Positions 5,876 to 13,526 of a stretch of 21,989 nucleotides of DNA are shown in pieces (the stretch's first letter is position 1; each line of letters opens with the position of its first letter). The translations under genes and the position numbers were made by a program. The notes below the pieces were generated by a model. It made no database searches. It saw only the letters and a list, made by a program, of their open reading frames with translations, and was not told the DNA's origin. Origin of the DNA: JABSSA01 sp039975755. Lineage in GTDB: Bacteria > Pseudomonadota > Alphaproteobacteria > Rhodobacterales > Rhodobacteraceae. The stretch covers positions 1 through 21,989 of the forward strand of contig JBDWGM010000057.1 in NCBI GenBank assembly GCA_039975755.1, read 5' to 3'.

Positions 5876-7096
5876 TTAGGCAAAGAGATCATGCGCAAGT
5901 TCTAATGCGTCGACCAACACGTCGATCTCGTTTGTTGTGTTGTACATGCCAAACGAAGCGCGACAGGTTGCTGTGACGCCCAAGTGATCCATCAAAGGCC
6001 CGGCGCAATGGTGCCCTGCCCGTACGGCCACGCCCTTTTTGTCGAGAATGGTCGATATGTCATGTGCATGGGCTGCGCCGTCCAGTGTGAACGAAAAGAT
6101 CGCCCCTTTGTCGGGCGTCGTGCCTTGGGTTTGCAGCCAGTTCAATCCACCCAGACGTTTTACTGCGTAATCGCGCAAATCATCTTCGTGGTCCGAAATC
6201 TGCTGCATGCCAACGCTCATCATGTATTCAAGCGCGACGCCAAGCCCGATGGTCTGCACAATGCCGGGTGTGCCTGCTTCGAATTTCATCGGTGGGTCGT
6301 TGTAAACAACGGCATCCTTGGATACTTCTTTGATCATGTCACCGCCCCCAATGAAGGGACGCATTTCCGCCATGCGTTCGGATTTGACATAGATCGCGCC
6401 CGACCCCGATGGCCCGTAAAGCTTGTGGCCCGTGATCGCAAAGAAATCCGCGTCAAGATCCTGCACATCGACTGGCATGTGAACAGCACTTTGCGAGCCG
6501 TCCACCAGCACAGGCACGCCTTGCGCATGCGCGCCGTGACAAATCGCTTTGATATCGACACGTGTGCCCAGAACATTCGACATATGGGTCACAGCGACAA
6601 GTTTGGTGCGTGGTCCAATCGCGTCAATCACGGCCTGCGGATCCAAAGCGCCTGATGCGTCCACATCAACCCACTTTAGGACAACCCCTTGCCGTTCGCG
6701 CAAGAAATGCCAGGGCACGATATTGGCGTGATGTTCCATGACGCTCAGCACGATCTCATCGCCAGCTTCGAGACGCGGCATGGCCCAGCCATAGGCGACC
6801 ATGTTGATGCCTTCGGTCGTGCCGGAATTCAGAACGATTTCGTCTTCTGATTTGGCATTCAAAAACCGCGCGATGATGCCGCGCACGCCTTCGTATTTTT
6901 CCGTCGCAAGGTTGGACAGGAAATGGAGCCCCCGGTGCACATTGGCGTATTCTTCTGCATAGGCGCGTGTGATCGCATCAATCACCACCTGCGGTTTCTG
7001 CGCGGATGCACCATTGTCCAAATAAACCAAAGGCTTGCCATTCACTTCGCGCGAAAGAATGGGGAAATCCTGGCGGATCTTGTCTACGTCATACAT
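5876..7096 (-). CDS. sufS: Cysteine desulfurase SufS (group II)
   Basis: A PLP enzyme that takes sulfur from L-cysteine as a persulfide and hands it to SufBCD. The 406-residue length from ATG 7096 fits the family. That ATG is chosen because AGGAG lies about eight bases upstream and the previous gene stops one base before it; a TTG at 7114 would add six residues. PLP lysine K225 is in TGHKLYGPSG, PLP-contact histidine is in SVMEHHAN, and catalytic Cys364 is in RAGHHCAGP, the RxGHHC signature of SufS/CsdA enzymes. It is the last recognisable gene of the operon. Family members usually work with SufE or SufU, neither of which is seen here. Confidence 0.96.
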   Translation of the reverse strand: MYDVDKIRQDFPILSREVNGKPLVYLDNGASAQKPQVVIDAITRAYAEEYANVHRGLHFLSNLATEKYEGVRGIIARFLNAKSEDEIVLNSGTTEGINMVAYGWAMPRLEAGDEIVLSVMEHHANIVPWHFLRERQGVVLKWVDVDASGALDPQAVIDAIGPRTKLVAVTHMSNVLGTRVDIKAICHGAHAQGVPVLVDGSQSAVHMPVDVQDLDADFFAITGHKLYGPSGSGAIYVKSERMAEMRPFIGGGDMIKEVSKDAVVYNDPPMKFEAGTPGIVQTIGLGVALEYMMSVGMQQISDHEDDLRDYAVKRLGGLNWLQTQGTTPDKGAIFSFTLDGAAHAHDISTILDKKGVAVRAGHHCAGPLMDHLGVTATCRASFGMYNTTNEIDVLVDALELAHDLFA

Positions 7097-7097
7097 C

Positions 7098-7709
7098 CTA
7101 TCGCACTCCTGCAATTCCGCTGATCAACCCGCCCAGCAGGCCGACAACAAACGAAACGCCAAACAAAAACCCAACAAAGGATACCACTAACACACCTGCT
7201 GCTTTGAACATTGATTGAAGCGCGTGCGCCACATCGACAAATGTCGCAAAGCTCCACAACCACCACCCAAGAAACATCAGCAACCCAAAGGCCGACAACA
7301 TCGGGATAATTGATCCAACAAGGACCAGAAGAACAACGAGGATCAGCGACACGAAATGCAACCATGCCACCAAAGCCAGGACATTCGCACGCGTGCCGGT
7401 TCCACCAAAAATCCGAGCAATCCAATGCACGACATAGATAGACAGAACGGATTGTCCCCACTGCATAACGGCAGCCAGCAACGGGGTTGAATAGATCGGG
7501 GATTGAATCAAAATCAAACCGAATTCGTTTTCAGGAATAGGCGTTAGTCGCATCATTCCCGAAACGATCAGTGTCGAAAGAACCGATACAAGCGTCAGGC
7601 CTTGCCACAAGATGTGTTCCGGAAGCTGCATCTGTAATATGGTTTCGCCTGCCAAACGCGGATCGCGAATAGACAGTCCAACCAAAGGCTTTACACGAAT
7701 GTCCGTCAT
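7098..7709 (-). CDS. YIP1-family-like multi-pass membrane protein
   Basis: A 203-residue, strongly hydrophobic protein with about five predicted membrane helices (roughly 32-53, 68-93, 108-133, 140-158, 172-200) and a short polar N-terminus. The hydrophobic layout and its place between sufD and sufS match the YIP1-family proteins found in Rhodobacterales suf operons. Their role in Fe-S assembly is not known. Its ATG overlaps the stop of the preceding membrane gene by four bases (ATGA), and its TAG is one base before the sufS ATG, so the three are translationally coupled. Confidence 0.8.
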   Translation of the reverse strand: MTDIRVKPLVGLSIRDPRLAGETILQMQLPEHILWQGLTLVSVLSTLIVSGMMRLTPIPENEFGLILIQSPIYSTPLLAAVMQWGQSVLSIYVVHWIARIFGGTGTRANVLALVAWLHFVSLILVVLLVLVGSIIPMLSAFGLLMFLGWWLWSFATFVDVAHALQSMFKAAGVLVVSFVGFLFGVSFVVGLLGGLISGIAGVR

Positions 7710-8194
7710 ACGGTCCTAGGTCTTTCTGATGCCCATTGCCCGGCCACCCAAAACCAAACGAACATCACACACCAGATCAATCCGACAGCCTGCAATTCAA
7801 GGCCTGGCCCGATGAACCCCGCGACAAGGCCATGCAACAAGACCAATGGTGATGCGGCAAGCAAGGCCCAAAACAATGCCAGACGCGCGGTATACATGTT
7901 GCCCTGACCGCCAAGCAATCGGCTAATGCCGCCCACAAGCGCCGCAAGCCCGTATAAAAGCAACGGCGCGATAAACACCCAAGCCATCAATGTCGCACCA
8001 AGAAGCATGTTCAGGTCTTCCCCGCTCAGATGGGCTTCGCGGGCAAGCCTGGGGGTCTGCGCGATAAAGATAATCACGCACGCCCCCATCAAATAAGCCA
8101 AGGCACGGTCTTCCCGCTGGCCCAGTGACAAAAGACGTTCCATCACACGCCTTGGTCCGCGATAGGTTGCCACGATATTTTGGCTCAGACTCAT
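7706..8194 (-). CDS. Four-helix membrane protein, YIP1-like, of the suf operon
   Basis: 162 residues from ATG 8194, preceded by GAGG about seven bases upstream and starting two bases after the sufD stop. An in-frame start nine codons earlier would overlap sufD. The soluble N-terminus (SLSQNIVATYRGPRRVMERLL) is followed by about four hydrophobic helices near residues 31-47, 61-88, 102-126 and 134-153. It appears paired with the next membrane gene, which overlaps it by four bases, and the two may form one membrane complex. Function unknown; the family name is from layout and context rather than a strong motif. Confidence 0.8.
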   Translation of the reverse strand: MSLSQNIVATYRGPRRVMERLLSLGQREDRALAYLMGACVIIFIAQTPRLAREAHLSGEDLNMLLGATLMAWVFIAPLLLYGLAALVGGISRLLGGQGNMYTARLALFWALLAASPLVLLHGLVAGFIGPGLELQAVGLIWCVMFVWFWVAGQWASERPRTV

Positions 8195-8196
8195 GC

Positions 8197-9474
8197 TTAA
8201 CCTCGACGGCGCTCCAACCAAGCTTCAAGCCGCTCGGTCAATTCATCACGCAATGTCTCATCTTCGATTTCCTCAACCGCTTCTGCCAGAAAGGCCAGCG
8301 TCAGCAAATCCGTTGCAATGTCCGCAGGAACCCCGCGTGAGCGCAAATAGAACAATGCAGTTTCGTCTATCGCCCCAGATGTAGACCCGTGCGAACAGGC
8401 CACATCATCGGCATAGATTTCCAGTTCAGGCTTGGCGAGAAACTGACTGTCATCGTCCAACAGCAAGGATTGGCTGATCTGATACCCATCCGTCTTTTGC
8501 GCGCCGTTTTTGACAAGGATTTTACCTTGGAACACGCCAATTGCCCCGTTGCGCAAAACCTTTTTGAACACCTGACGACTTTCGCAATTCACCGCGTCAT
8601 GCGTTACGAACACCGTGTCATCGTGAAGGAATTCTCCGTCTCCGACACATGCGCCCGCGACATGTGCAACCGCGTCGTCACCGGTTAATTCAATGATACA
8701 TTCATTGCGGGTCAACCGGCCGTTCACTGTCAGGGTAAAGCTCTTGAATGTCGATTCCGTCCCAAGGCGAGCGAAGTTGTGCGTGACGGCAAGGCGTTCA
8801 TGATCCCTGCCCTGCGCACGTATGTGATGGAAGGCTGCTTTGTCAGCAGCGTCGACTTCCATAACTGTGTTTAAACGTGCAGCACCTGGGCCGTTTTCAA
8901 GCAAAGTCAGCGACGTGCCTTCATCCAATTTGACCACGTGATGCAACATCACGTCTGACTGTTCATCGCGATGTTCATAGATCAGATGAACAGGCTTTGA
9001 GACAGGACCAGTGACATGGATCAATACACCATCTGTGGCATAAGCCGTATTCATCGCGGCCAATGGACGTTCAACCGGGGTTTGACCCGCCAGTTCAAGA
9101 ACGCCGTACACCCCTTGGGCCCAGTGGATGTCACTTTTGGCGACAGCGAGACGGTCGATTTCGATCCCTTCAAGAGCCAAGTCATCAGATGCATCTGCAT
9201 CAAAGACACCGTCTACAAAGACAATCCGCAAGCGATCCATTGCGTCAAACAGCGGTGTTTCTTCGTTTTGAAACAAGGCCGCGTGAACCTCGGGCGCAGT
9301 CAAAGCGTCAGGACGCGTGAACCGCCAATATTCGTCACGACGTGCTGGCAAACCGGATGCCACCAGACGGTCATGGGCCTCGCGACGTGCAGGTTCAGAC
9401 CACCCGCCAATGGGCAGTGACAGCCCAGCCAGTCGCGCGTCCGTCGCTGATTGCTTTTCAGCAGCTGCTGCCAT
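8197..9474 (-). CDS. sufD: Fe-S cluster assembly protein SufD
   Basis: SufD pairs with SufB and the ATPase SufC to form the SufBC2D scaffold that builds Fe-S clusters in the cytoplasm. The 425-residue protein has the family N-terminal helical part (SGLPARRDEYWRFTRPDAL), a central beta-helix, and the C-terminal core DDVACSHGSTSGAIDETALFYLRSRG-like region, where His362 matches the conserved SufD histidine implicated in iron entry. The C-terminus is an acidic helix. Its ATG overlaps the sufC stop by one base (TGATG), a strong sign of coupling. Length and motifs are normal. Confidence 0.95.
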   Translation of the reverse strand: MAAAAEKQSATDARLAGLSLPIGGWSEPARREAHDRLVASGLPARRDEYWRFTRPDALTAPEVHAALFQNEETPLFDAMDRLRIVFVDGVFDADASDDLALEGIEIDRLAVAKSDIHWAQGVYGVLELAGQTPVERPLAAMNTAYATDGVLIHVTGPVSKPVHLIYEHRDEQSDVMLHHVVKLDEGTSLTLLENGPGAARLNTVMEVDAADKAAFHHIRAQGRDHERLAVTHNFARLGTESTFKSFTLTVNGRLTRNECIIELTGDDAVAHVAGACVGDGEFLHDDTVFVTHDAVNCESRQVFKKVLRNGAIGVFQGKILVKNGAQKTDGYQISQSLLLDDDSQFLAKPELEIYADDVACSHGSTSGAIDETALFYLRSRGVPADIATDLLTLAFLAEAVEEIEDETLRDELTERLEAWLERRRG

Positions 9475-10229
9475 CAGGCCACCTCCGCCAAGATATCTGA
9501 GTATCCATTGTTTTCGACTTCCAACGCCAATTCAGGACCGCCAGTTTTCACGATGCGACCATCGGCCATGATGTGCACCACATCAGGTTTAATATGGTCC
9601 AGAAGGCGTTGATAATGCGTGATAACTAGGAAACCACGGCCCTCTGATCGCAGGGCGTTCACGCCTTCGGCCACGAGTTTCATCGCATCAACGTCAAGGC
9701 CAGAATCCGTTTCGTCCAAGATGCACATCTTGGGCTCAAGCATGGCCATTTGCAGAATTTCGTTACGTTTCTTTTCGCCGCCAGAAAACCCAACATTGAC
9801 CGGGCGTTTCAGCATATCCGCATCGATTTTCAGCTCTTTCGCGCGGGCCCGGATCACCTTTAGGAAATCCGCAGCGCTGAGGTCTTCTTCGCCACGGGCT
9901 TTGCGCTGAGCATTCACTGCCGTGCGCAAAAAGGTCATGTTGCCGACGCCAGGAATTTCAACAGGATATTGGAACGCCAAAAACAGGCCAGCAGCCGCGC
10001 GCTCTTCTGGTTCCATGTCCAACAAGTCCGCCCCACTTAGGCTCGCCGTTCCCCCGGTCACTTCATAGCCATCGCGCCCAGACAAAACATAAGACAAGGT
10101 CGATTTTCCCGACCCGTTTGGCCCCATGATCGCATGCACTTTGCCCGCTTCGACAGTCAGATCCACACCTTTGAGGATTTGCTTATCTTCTTCTTCAAGT
10201 TGGACCTTTAGCCCTTTGATCTCTAACAT
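9474..10229 (-). CDS. sufC: Fe-S cluster assembly ATPase SufC
   Basis: ABC-type ATPase of the SufBCD complex, soluble and not a transporter. The 251-residue length is typical. Walker A is at residues 36-44 (GPNGSGKST), the ABC signature is modified to FSGGEKKRNE (148-156) as usual in SufC, and Walker B with its glutamate is at about 168-173 (MCILDET), followed by the D-loop SGLD. ATG 10229 has GGAAAGAAG upstream. It is 47 bases after the YbjQ-family gene and overlaps sufD by one base. Confidence 0.96.
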   Translation of the reverse strand: MLEIKGLKVQLEEEDKQILKGVDLTVEAGKVHAIMGPNGSGKSTLSYVLSGRDGYEVTGGTASLSGADLLDMEPEERAAAGLFLAFQYPVEIPGVGNMTFLRTAVNAQRKARGEEDLSAADFLKVIRARAKELKIDADMLKRPVNVGFSGGEKKRNEILQMAMLEPKMCILDETDSGLDVDAMKLVAEGVNALRSEGRGFLVITHYQRLLDHIKPDVVHIMADGRIVKTGGPELALEVENNGYSDILAEVA

Positions 10230-10276
10230 CTTTATCTTCTTTCCTTACAAGCCGCGATTGCAGCTATGTTCCTATG

Positions 10277-10591
10277 TCAACGCACCACCACAGCAGTGCC
10301 CGAGGCAGAGACCATCAACATGGATTGCCCCACAACTTCGTAATCTAGATCAACGCCAACAACGGCATTCGCACCCTTCTCGCGGGCGCGGTCTTCCAGT
10401 TCCCCCAACGCCGTGTCACGGGCATCCTGCAATTTGCTTTCGTATGCGCCCGACCGACCGCCCACGATATCTGTGATCTGTGCAAACACGTCCCGCACGA
10501 TATTTGCACCCATGATCGCCTCGCCCACCACAATTCCGCGGTAATCGGTGATTGTCTGTCCTTCGATACTTGGTGTCGTCGTCACAATCAT
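10277..10591 (-). CDS. YbjQ/UPF0145-family protein
   Basis: A 104-residue soluble protein starting at ATG 10591. It has the family pattern: a start TTTPSIEGQTITDYRGIVVGEAIMGANIVRD, a helix rich in GGRSGAYESKL followed by RDTALGELEDRAREKGANAVVGVDLDYE, and a final strand pair (SMLMVSASGTAVVV). The longest piece is split here only for readability. YbjQ proteins form a small homo-oligomeric fold of unknown function, labelled as putative heavy-metal binding. Placed between sufB and sufC it may have an accessory role in metal or Fe-S handling, but that is inference. Confidence 0.88.
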   Translation of the reverse strand: MIVTTTPSIEGQTITDYRGIVVGEAIMGANIVRDVFAQITDIVGGRSGAYESKLQDARDTALGELEDRAREKGANAVVGVDLDYEVVGQSMLMVSASGTAVVVR

Positions 10592-10595
10592 TGCA

Positions 10596-10793
10596 TTATG
10601 CCCCCGTCAGATAAGTGATCAGCATCATGACCAACAGCGCAGCACCGCCCGCCGCTGACGCCGTCAAAGGAACCGAATTGCTGAGCAACCCATCGGTTTT
10701 TCCGGCCCGTTTGCGCATGCCAAGGCCGATCAGGCAGCCCACAAAGACGCCAATACCTGCGCCAGCTGATGCCTGTACCAATTCGGCAATCAT
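10596..10793 (-). CDS. Small two-helix membrane protein in the suf operon
   Basis: A 65-residue protein with ATG at 10793 overlapping the stop of the upstream gene by four bases (ATGA). Two hydrophobic helices (about residues 10-25 and 44-63), separated by a basic loop (MRKRAGKTDG), suggest a hairpin in the inner membrane. I do not recognise a family. It lies two small genes upstream of sufC and its overlap argues that it is translated as part of the operon. Confidence 0.7.
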   Translation of the reverse strand: MIAELVQASAGAGIGVFVGCLIGLGMRKRAGKTDGLLSNSVPLTASAAGGAALLVMMLITYLTGA

Positions 10794-11095
10794 TGCGGCA
10801 TCTCAATCTTTTTCACAATCGCAGCCAAGCGCTCGCTCTCTTCCTCGCGATCCAAGGTCATTTTCGCGCGGTTGTATAACGTCACGGGAATGGCTGCGAT
10901 GAAAAGGCTGACAATCAACGCAGGTGCCAACGCGCCCGGCTGTATCAAAACAATGTCCATACCTGCTTCCAATGCCATGACAGCCATCACCACGAAAACC
11001 GGCAGCGAAAACACCAGAGCAGTGCGAAAACGGGTCTGAACACGCTCTTTTATGGGTTTCAAAGGATCAGTCACGGACGTTTTCACCCCCAGCAT
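10790..11095 (-). CDS. Small membrane protein with charged C-terminal helix
   Basis: About 100 residues with two hydrophobic helices (TALVFSLPVFVVMAVMALEAG and APALIVSLFIAAIPVTLY) and a charged, possibly coiled-coil tail (RAKMTLDREEESERLAAIVKKIE). The start is uncertain. ATGs at 11104 and 11095 and a GTG at 11074 are all in frame. The first two lie inside the upstream gene, and the GTG just precedes its TGA in a coupled arrangement. Family unknown. Coupled on both sides, it belongs to the suf operon transcript. Confidence 0.65.
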   Translation of the reverse strand: MLGVKTSVTDPLKPIKERVQTRFRTALVFSLPVFVVMAVMALEAGMDIVLIQPGALAPALIVSLFIAAIPVTLYNRAKMTLDREEESERLAAIVKKIEMPQ

Positions 11096-11264
11096 TCGCG
11101 TCATCCGAGGTCAGCAGGATGTACCCCACACGCATCGCACCAAAACTAAGCGCGCCACCGATCAATGCCGCCCAGAACACCTGTGGCAACACAGCCCAAG
11201 CCGCAAACCCGCCCAGCAACGCGCCGCAAAGCGCCCAGAGAATATGTCCGAATGCTCCCTGCAT
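11067..11264 (-). CDS. Small two-helix membrane protein in the suf operon
   Basis: A 65-residue protein from ATG 11264 with hydrophobic helices at about residues 7-27 and 29-52 and a short polar tail (TSDDANAGGENVRD). The ribosome binding site is weak (AGAG a few bases upstream). It overlaps the start of the next gene, which supports it being translated. No family recognised; the 107 bases before it contain no further gene. Confidence 0.6.
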   Translation of the reverse strand: MQGAFGHILWALCGALLGGFAAWAVLPQVFWAALIGGALSFGAMRVGYILLTSDDANAGGENVRD

Positions 11265-11371
11265 TCTCTATTGGTTTCCCATATTAACGCACGATGCGAA
11301 CACCAGCGCCGCGCCAAAGGCACGACACTCCGAAGCCTTGCCCCGCTTGAGGTTACATGTGGAATTCAGGA

Positions 11372-11716
11372 TCATTTGTCTTCTTCCCACTTGTCGAAAT
11401 CTCCGCGTGCTCTTGCATCTGCGTAGCGCATCTCAAACTCTTGTTTCTCAAGCTCATGCAACTGACTTTGAAGTTCTGCGCCTTTCGTCAGATTTTCCTT
11501 CAAACGGCGCTTCACCCACAACGCACGCATCCCGATAGCGGCCAAAAACCCAACAAAGCTGACAGGCACGAGATAGGCCGGCACAATCCTCGAAGCGATC
11601 CAACCTGCAGCAATGGCACCCAAGACGCCAACCGCAATCAAAGACCACAACGAAACCGCTGATCGAAGCGACCAGCTGTCCGTGTACATGTCTCTGTTGT
11701 CGGTTTTGCGAAACAT
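11372..11716 (-). CDS. Membrane protein with C-terminal coiled-coil tail
   Basis: 114 residues from ATG 11716, with an in-frame ATG at 11689 as alternative. Two hydrophobic helices (about 21-43 and 46-66) are followed by a highly charged helical region (KRRLKENLTKGAELQSQLHE, EKQEFEMRYADARARGDFDK) that would lie in the cytoplasm and could bind a partner. No family recognised. It follows the small secreted protein by 47 bases and is in the same direction as the suf genes. Confidence 0.65.
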   Translation of the reverse strand: MFRKTDNRDMYTDSWSLRSAVSLWSLIAVGVLGAIAAGWIASRIVPAYLVPVSFVGFLAAIGMRALWVKRRLKENLTKGAELQSQLHELEKQEFEMRYADARARGDFDKWEEDK

Positions 11717-11763
11717 TCAGTTACCCCACCGACCCTTTGAATGGCTACACAAGTTGGTACGCA

Positions 11764-11988
11764 TCATAGACCTGACCCAAATTTCAATCGTTGGAATGCA
11801 CAAAAGTAATCGTTCTTTGAACTTTCACACTGCCCCCTAAATTCTGGATTGCCAAAAGCAGGAGACACCACCCACGGCACAGAAACAGGGAAATTCGCGC
11901 CGAACTGATCCTGAACCACTGCGTTGCTCCATGCGGTGGATACAAACGCAGTCAAAACCAGAGCGCAAATTGCGGTGCGGATGATCAC
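11764..11988 (-). CDS. Small secreted protein overlapping the sufB stop
   Basis: 74 residues starting with GTG 11988, which overlaps the sufB stop by four bases (GTGA). The first 21 residues (MIIRTAICALVLTAFVSTAWS) are a clear signal peptide. The mature part of about 52 residues has two cysteines (RGQCESSKNDYFCAF) that could form a disulfide in the periplasm. It is odd for a periplasmic mini-protein to be translationally coupled to a cytosolic scaffold protein. Function unknown. Confidence 0.6.
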   Translation of the reverse strand: MIIRTAICALVLTAFVSTAWSNAVVQDQFGANFPVSVPWVVSPAFGNPEFRGQCESSKNDYFCAFQRLKFGSGL

Positions 11989-13511
11989 CCCACAGACCCC
12001 TCAAGCGAAATCGCGACCAACTGCTGCGCTTCCATTGCGAATTCCATTGGCAGAGCTTGCAGTACTTCTTTGCAGAACCCGTTCACGACCAAAGCGACAG
12101 CTTCTTCTTCATCCATCCCACGCGAACGGCAATAGAACAGTTGATCATCGTCCACCTTGGATGTCGTCGCCTCGTGTTCGACGCGGGACGAGTTATTCTT
12201 GACCTCGATATAGGGCACTGTGTGCGCGCCGCATTTATCGCCAATCAACAACGAGTCACATTGCGTATAGTTGCGCGAATCTTGCGCCTTGGGGTGCATC
12301 GACACCAATCCACGGTAGGTGTTTTGCGCCTTACCTGCGCTGATGCCTTTGGACACGATGCGCGATTTGGTGTTCTTGCCCAGATGCACCATCTTTGTAC
12401 CGGTGTCGGCTTGCTGCATGTTGTTGGCAATTGCGATCGAATAAAATTCGCCCTGACTGTCGTCACCGCGCAGAATGCAGGACGGGTATTTCCAAGTCAC
12501 AGCCGATCCGGTTTCGACCTGGGTCCACATCACTTTGGACCGCGCACCACGACAATCGGCGCGTTTGGTCACAAAGTTATAGATGCCACCTTTGCCGTCT
12601 TCATCACCGGGATACCAGTTTTGAACGGTCGAATATTTGACCTCTGCATCGTCCAACAGCACGATTTCGACCACGGCGGCGTGCAATTGAGACACGTCAC
12701 GTTGTGGGGCTGTGCAACCTTCCAGATAGCTGACATAGGACCCTTTGTCCGCGATGATCAGTGTCCGTTCGAATTGACCTGTGTTTTCAGCATTGATGCG
12801 GAAATACGTGCTTAGTTCCATCGGGCAGCGCACGCCCGGCGGGATGTAGACGAACGACCCATCTGAAAACACAGCCGAATTCAGCGTGGCGTAAAAATTG
12901 TCCGATTCTGGAACAACTGAGCCCAGGTATTTCTTCACCAATTCGGGATGTTCGCGAATGGCTTCGGAAATTGAACAAAAGATCACGCCAGCCTTCAGCA
13001 ATTCATCCTGAAACGTCGTCCCCACAGATACGGAATCAAACACCGCGTCCACGGCGACTTTACGCCCTTCCGCAGGTGCGTCCTCGGCACCTTCGACCCC
13101 AGCGAGGATCATTTGTTCTTTCAAAGGGATGCCCAACTTTTCATAGGTCGCAAGCAGCTTTGGATCGACTTCATCCAAGGATTTTGGCTTTACTTCCATC
13201 GACTTAGGACGTGCGTAGTAATATTGGTCTTGAAAGTCGATTTCTGGGTAATCGACCATCGCCCAATCTGGTTCTTTCATCTGCAGCCAGCGTTCATAGG
13301 CCTGCAGACGCCATTGCGTCATCCATTCCGGTTCTTCGTTCTTTTCCGAAATCAGACGGACGATATCCGGGGTCAGACCTTTCGGAGCGTACTCCATTTC
13401 GATGTCTGTTTCCCAACCGTATTTGTATTTGCCGCCGACTTCGCGCACAGCATCGACCGTTTCCTGATCGACACCTTCTTTGACATTCACCACGTCATCC
13501 ACGTCTGACAT
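11985..13511 (-). CDS. sufB: Fe-S cluster assembly protein SufB
   Basis: Scaffold subunit of SufBC2D, the site where sulfur and iron are joined. 508 residues from ATG 13511, usual for alphaproteobacterial SufB. Recognisable blocks include VYIPPGVRCPMELSTYFRIN (221-240), the EGCTAP motif (264-269), and the catalytic cysteine region RNYTQCDSLLIG, where Cys418 corresponds to the persulfide-accepting cysteine of E. coli SufB. The C-terminal SRVEHEATTSKVDDDQLFYC block lies in the SufD-facing part. It starts 15 bases after the desulfurase stop (TAA 13527-13529). Confidence 0.97.
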   Translation of the reverse strand: MSDVDDVVNVKEGVDQETVDAVREVGGKYKYGWETDIEMEYAPKGLTPDIVRLISEKNEEPEWMTQWRLQAYERWLQMKEPDWAMVDYPEIDFQDQYYYARPKSMEVKPKSLDEVDPKLLATYEKLGIPLKEQMILAGVEGAEDAPAEGRKVAVDAVFDSVSVGTTFQDELLKAGVIFCSISEAIREHPELVKKYLGSVVPESDNFYATLNSAVFSDGSFVYIPPGVRCPMELSTYFRINAENTGQFERTLIIADKGSYVSYLEGCTAPQRDVSQLHAAVVEIVLLDDAEVKYSTVQNWYPGDEDGKGGIYNFVTKRADCRGARSKVMWTQVETGSAVTWKYPSCILRGDDSQGEFYSIAIANNMQQADTGTKMVHLGKNTKSRIVSKGISAGKAQNTYRGLVSMHPKAQDSRNYTQCDSLLIGDKCGAHTVPYIEVKNNSSRVEHEATTSKVDDDQLFYCRSRGMDEEEAVALVVNGFCKEVLQALPMEFAMEAQQLVAISLEGSVG

Positions 13512-13526
13512 CCCCTCAATGCGTGC

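Noticed and set aside
5984..6655. 223-codon frame antisense to sufS
   Set aside because: A shadow of the strongly supported sufS gene, created by codon composition. The same applies to the long antisense frame at 12057-12815 inside sufB.
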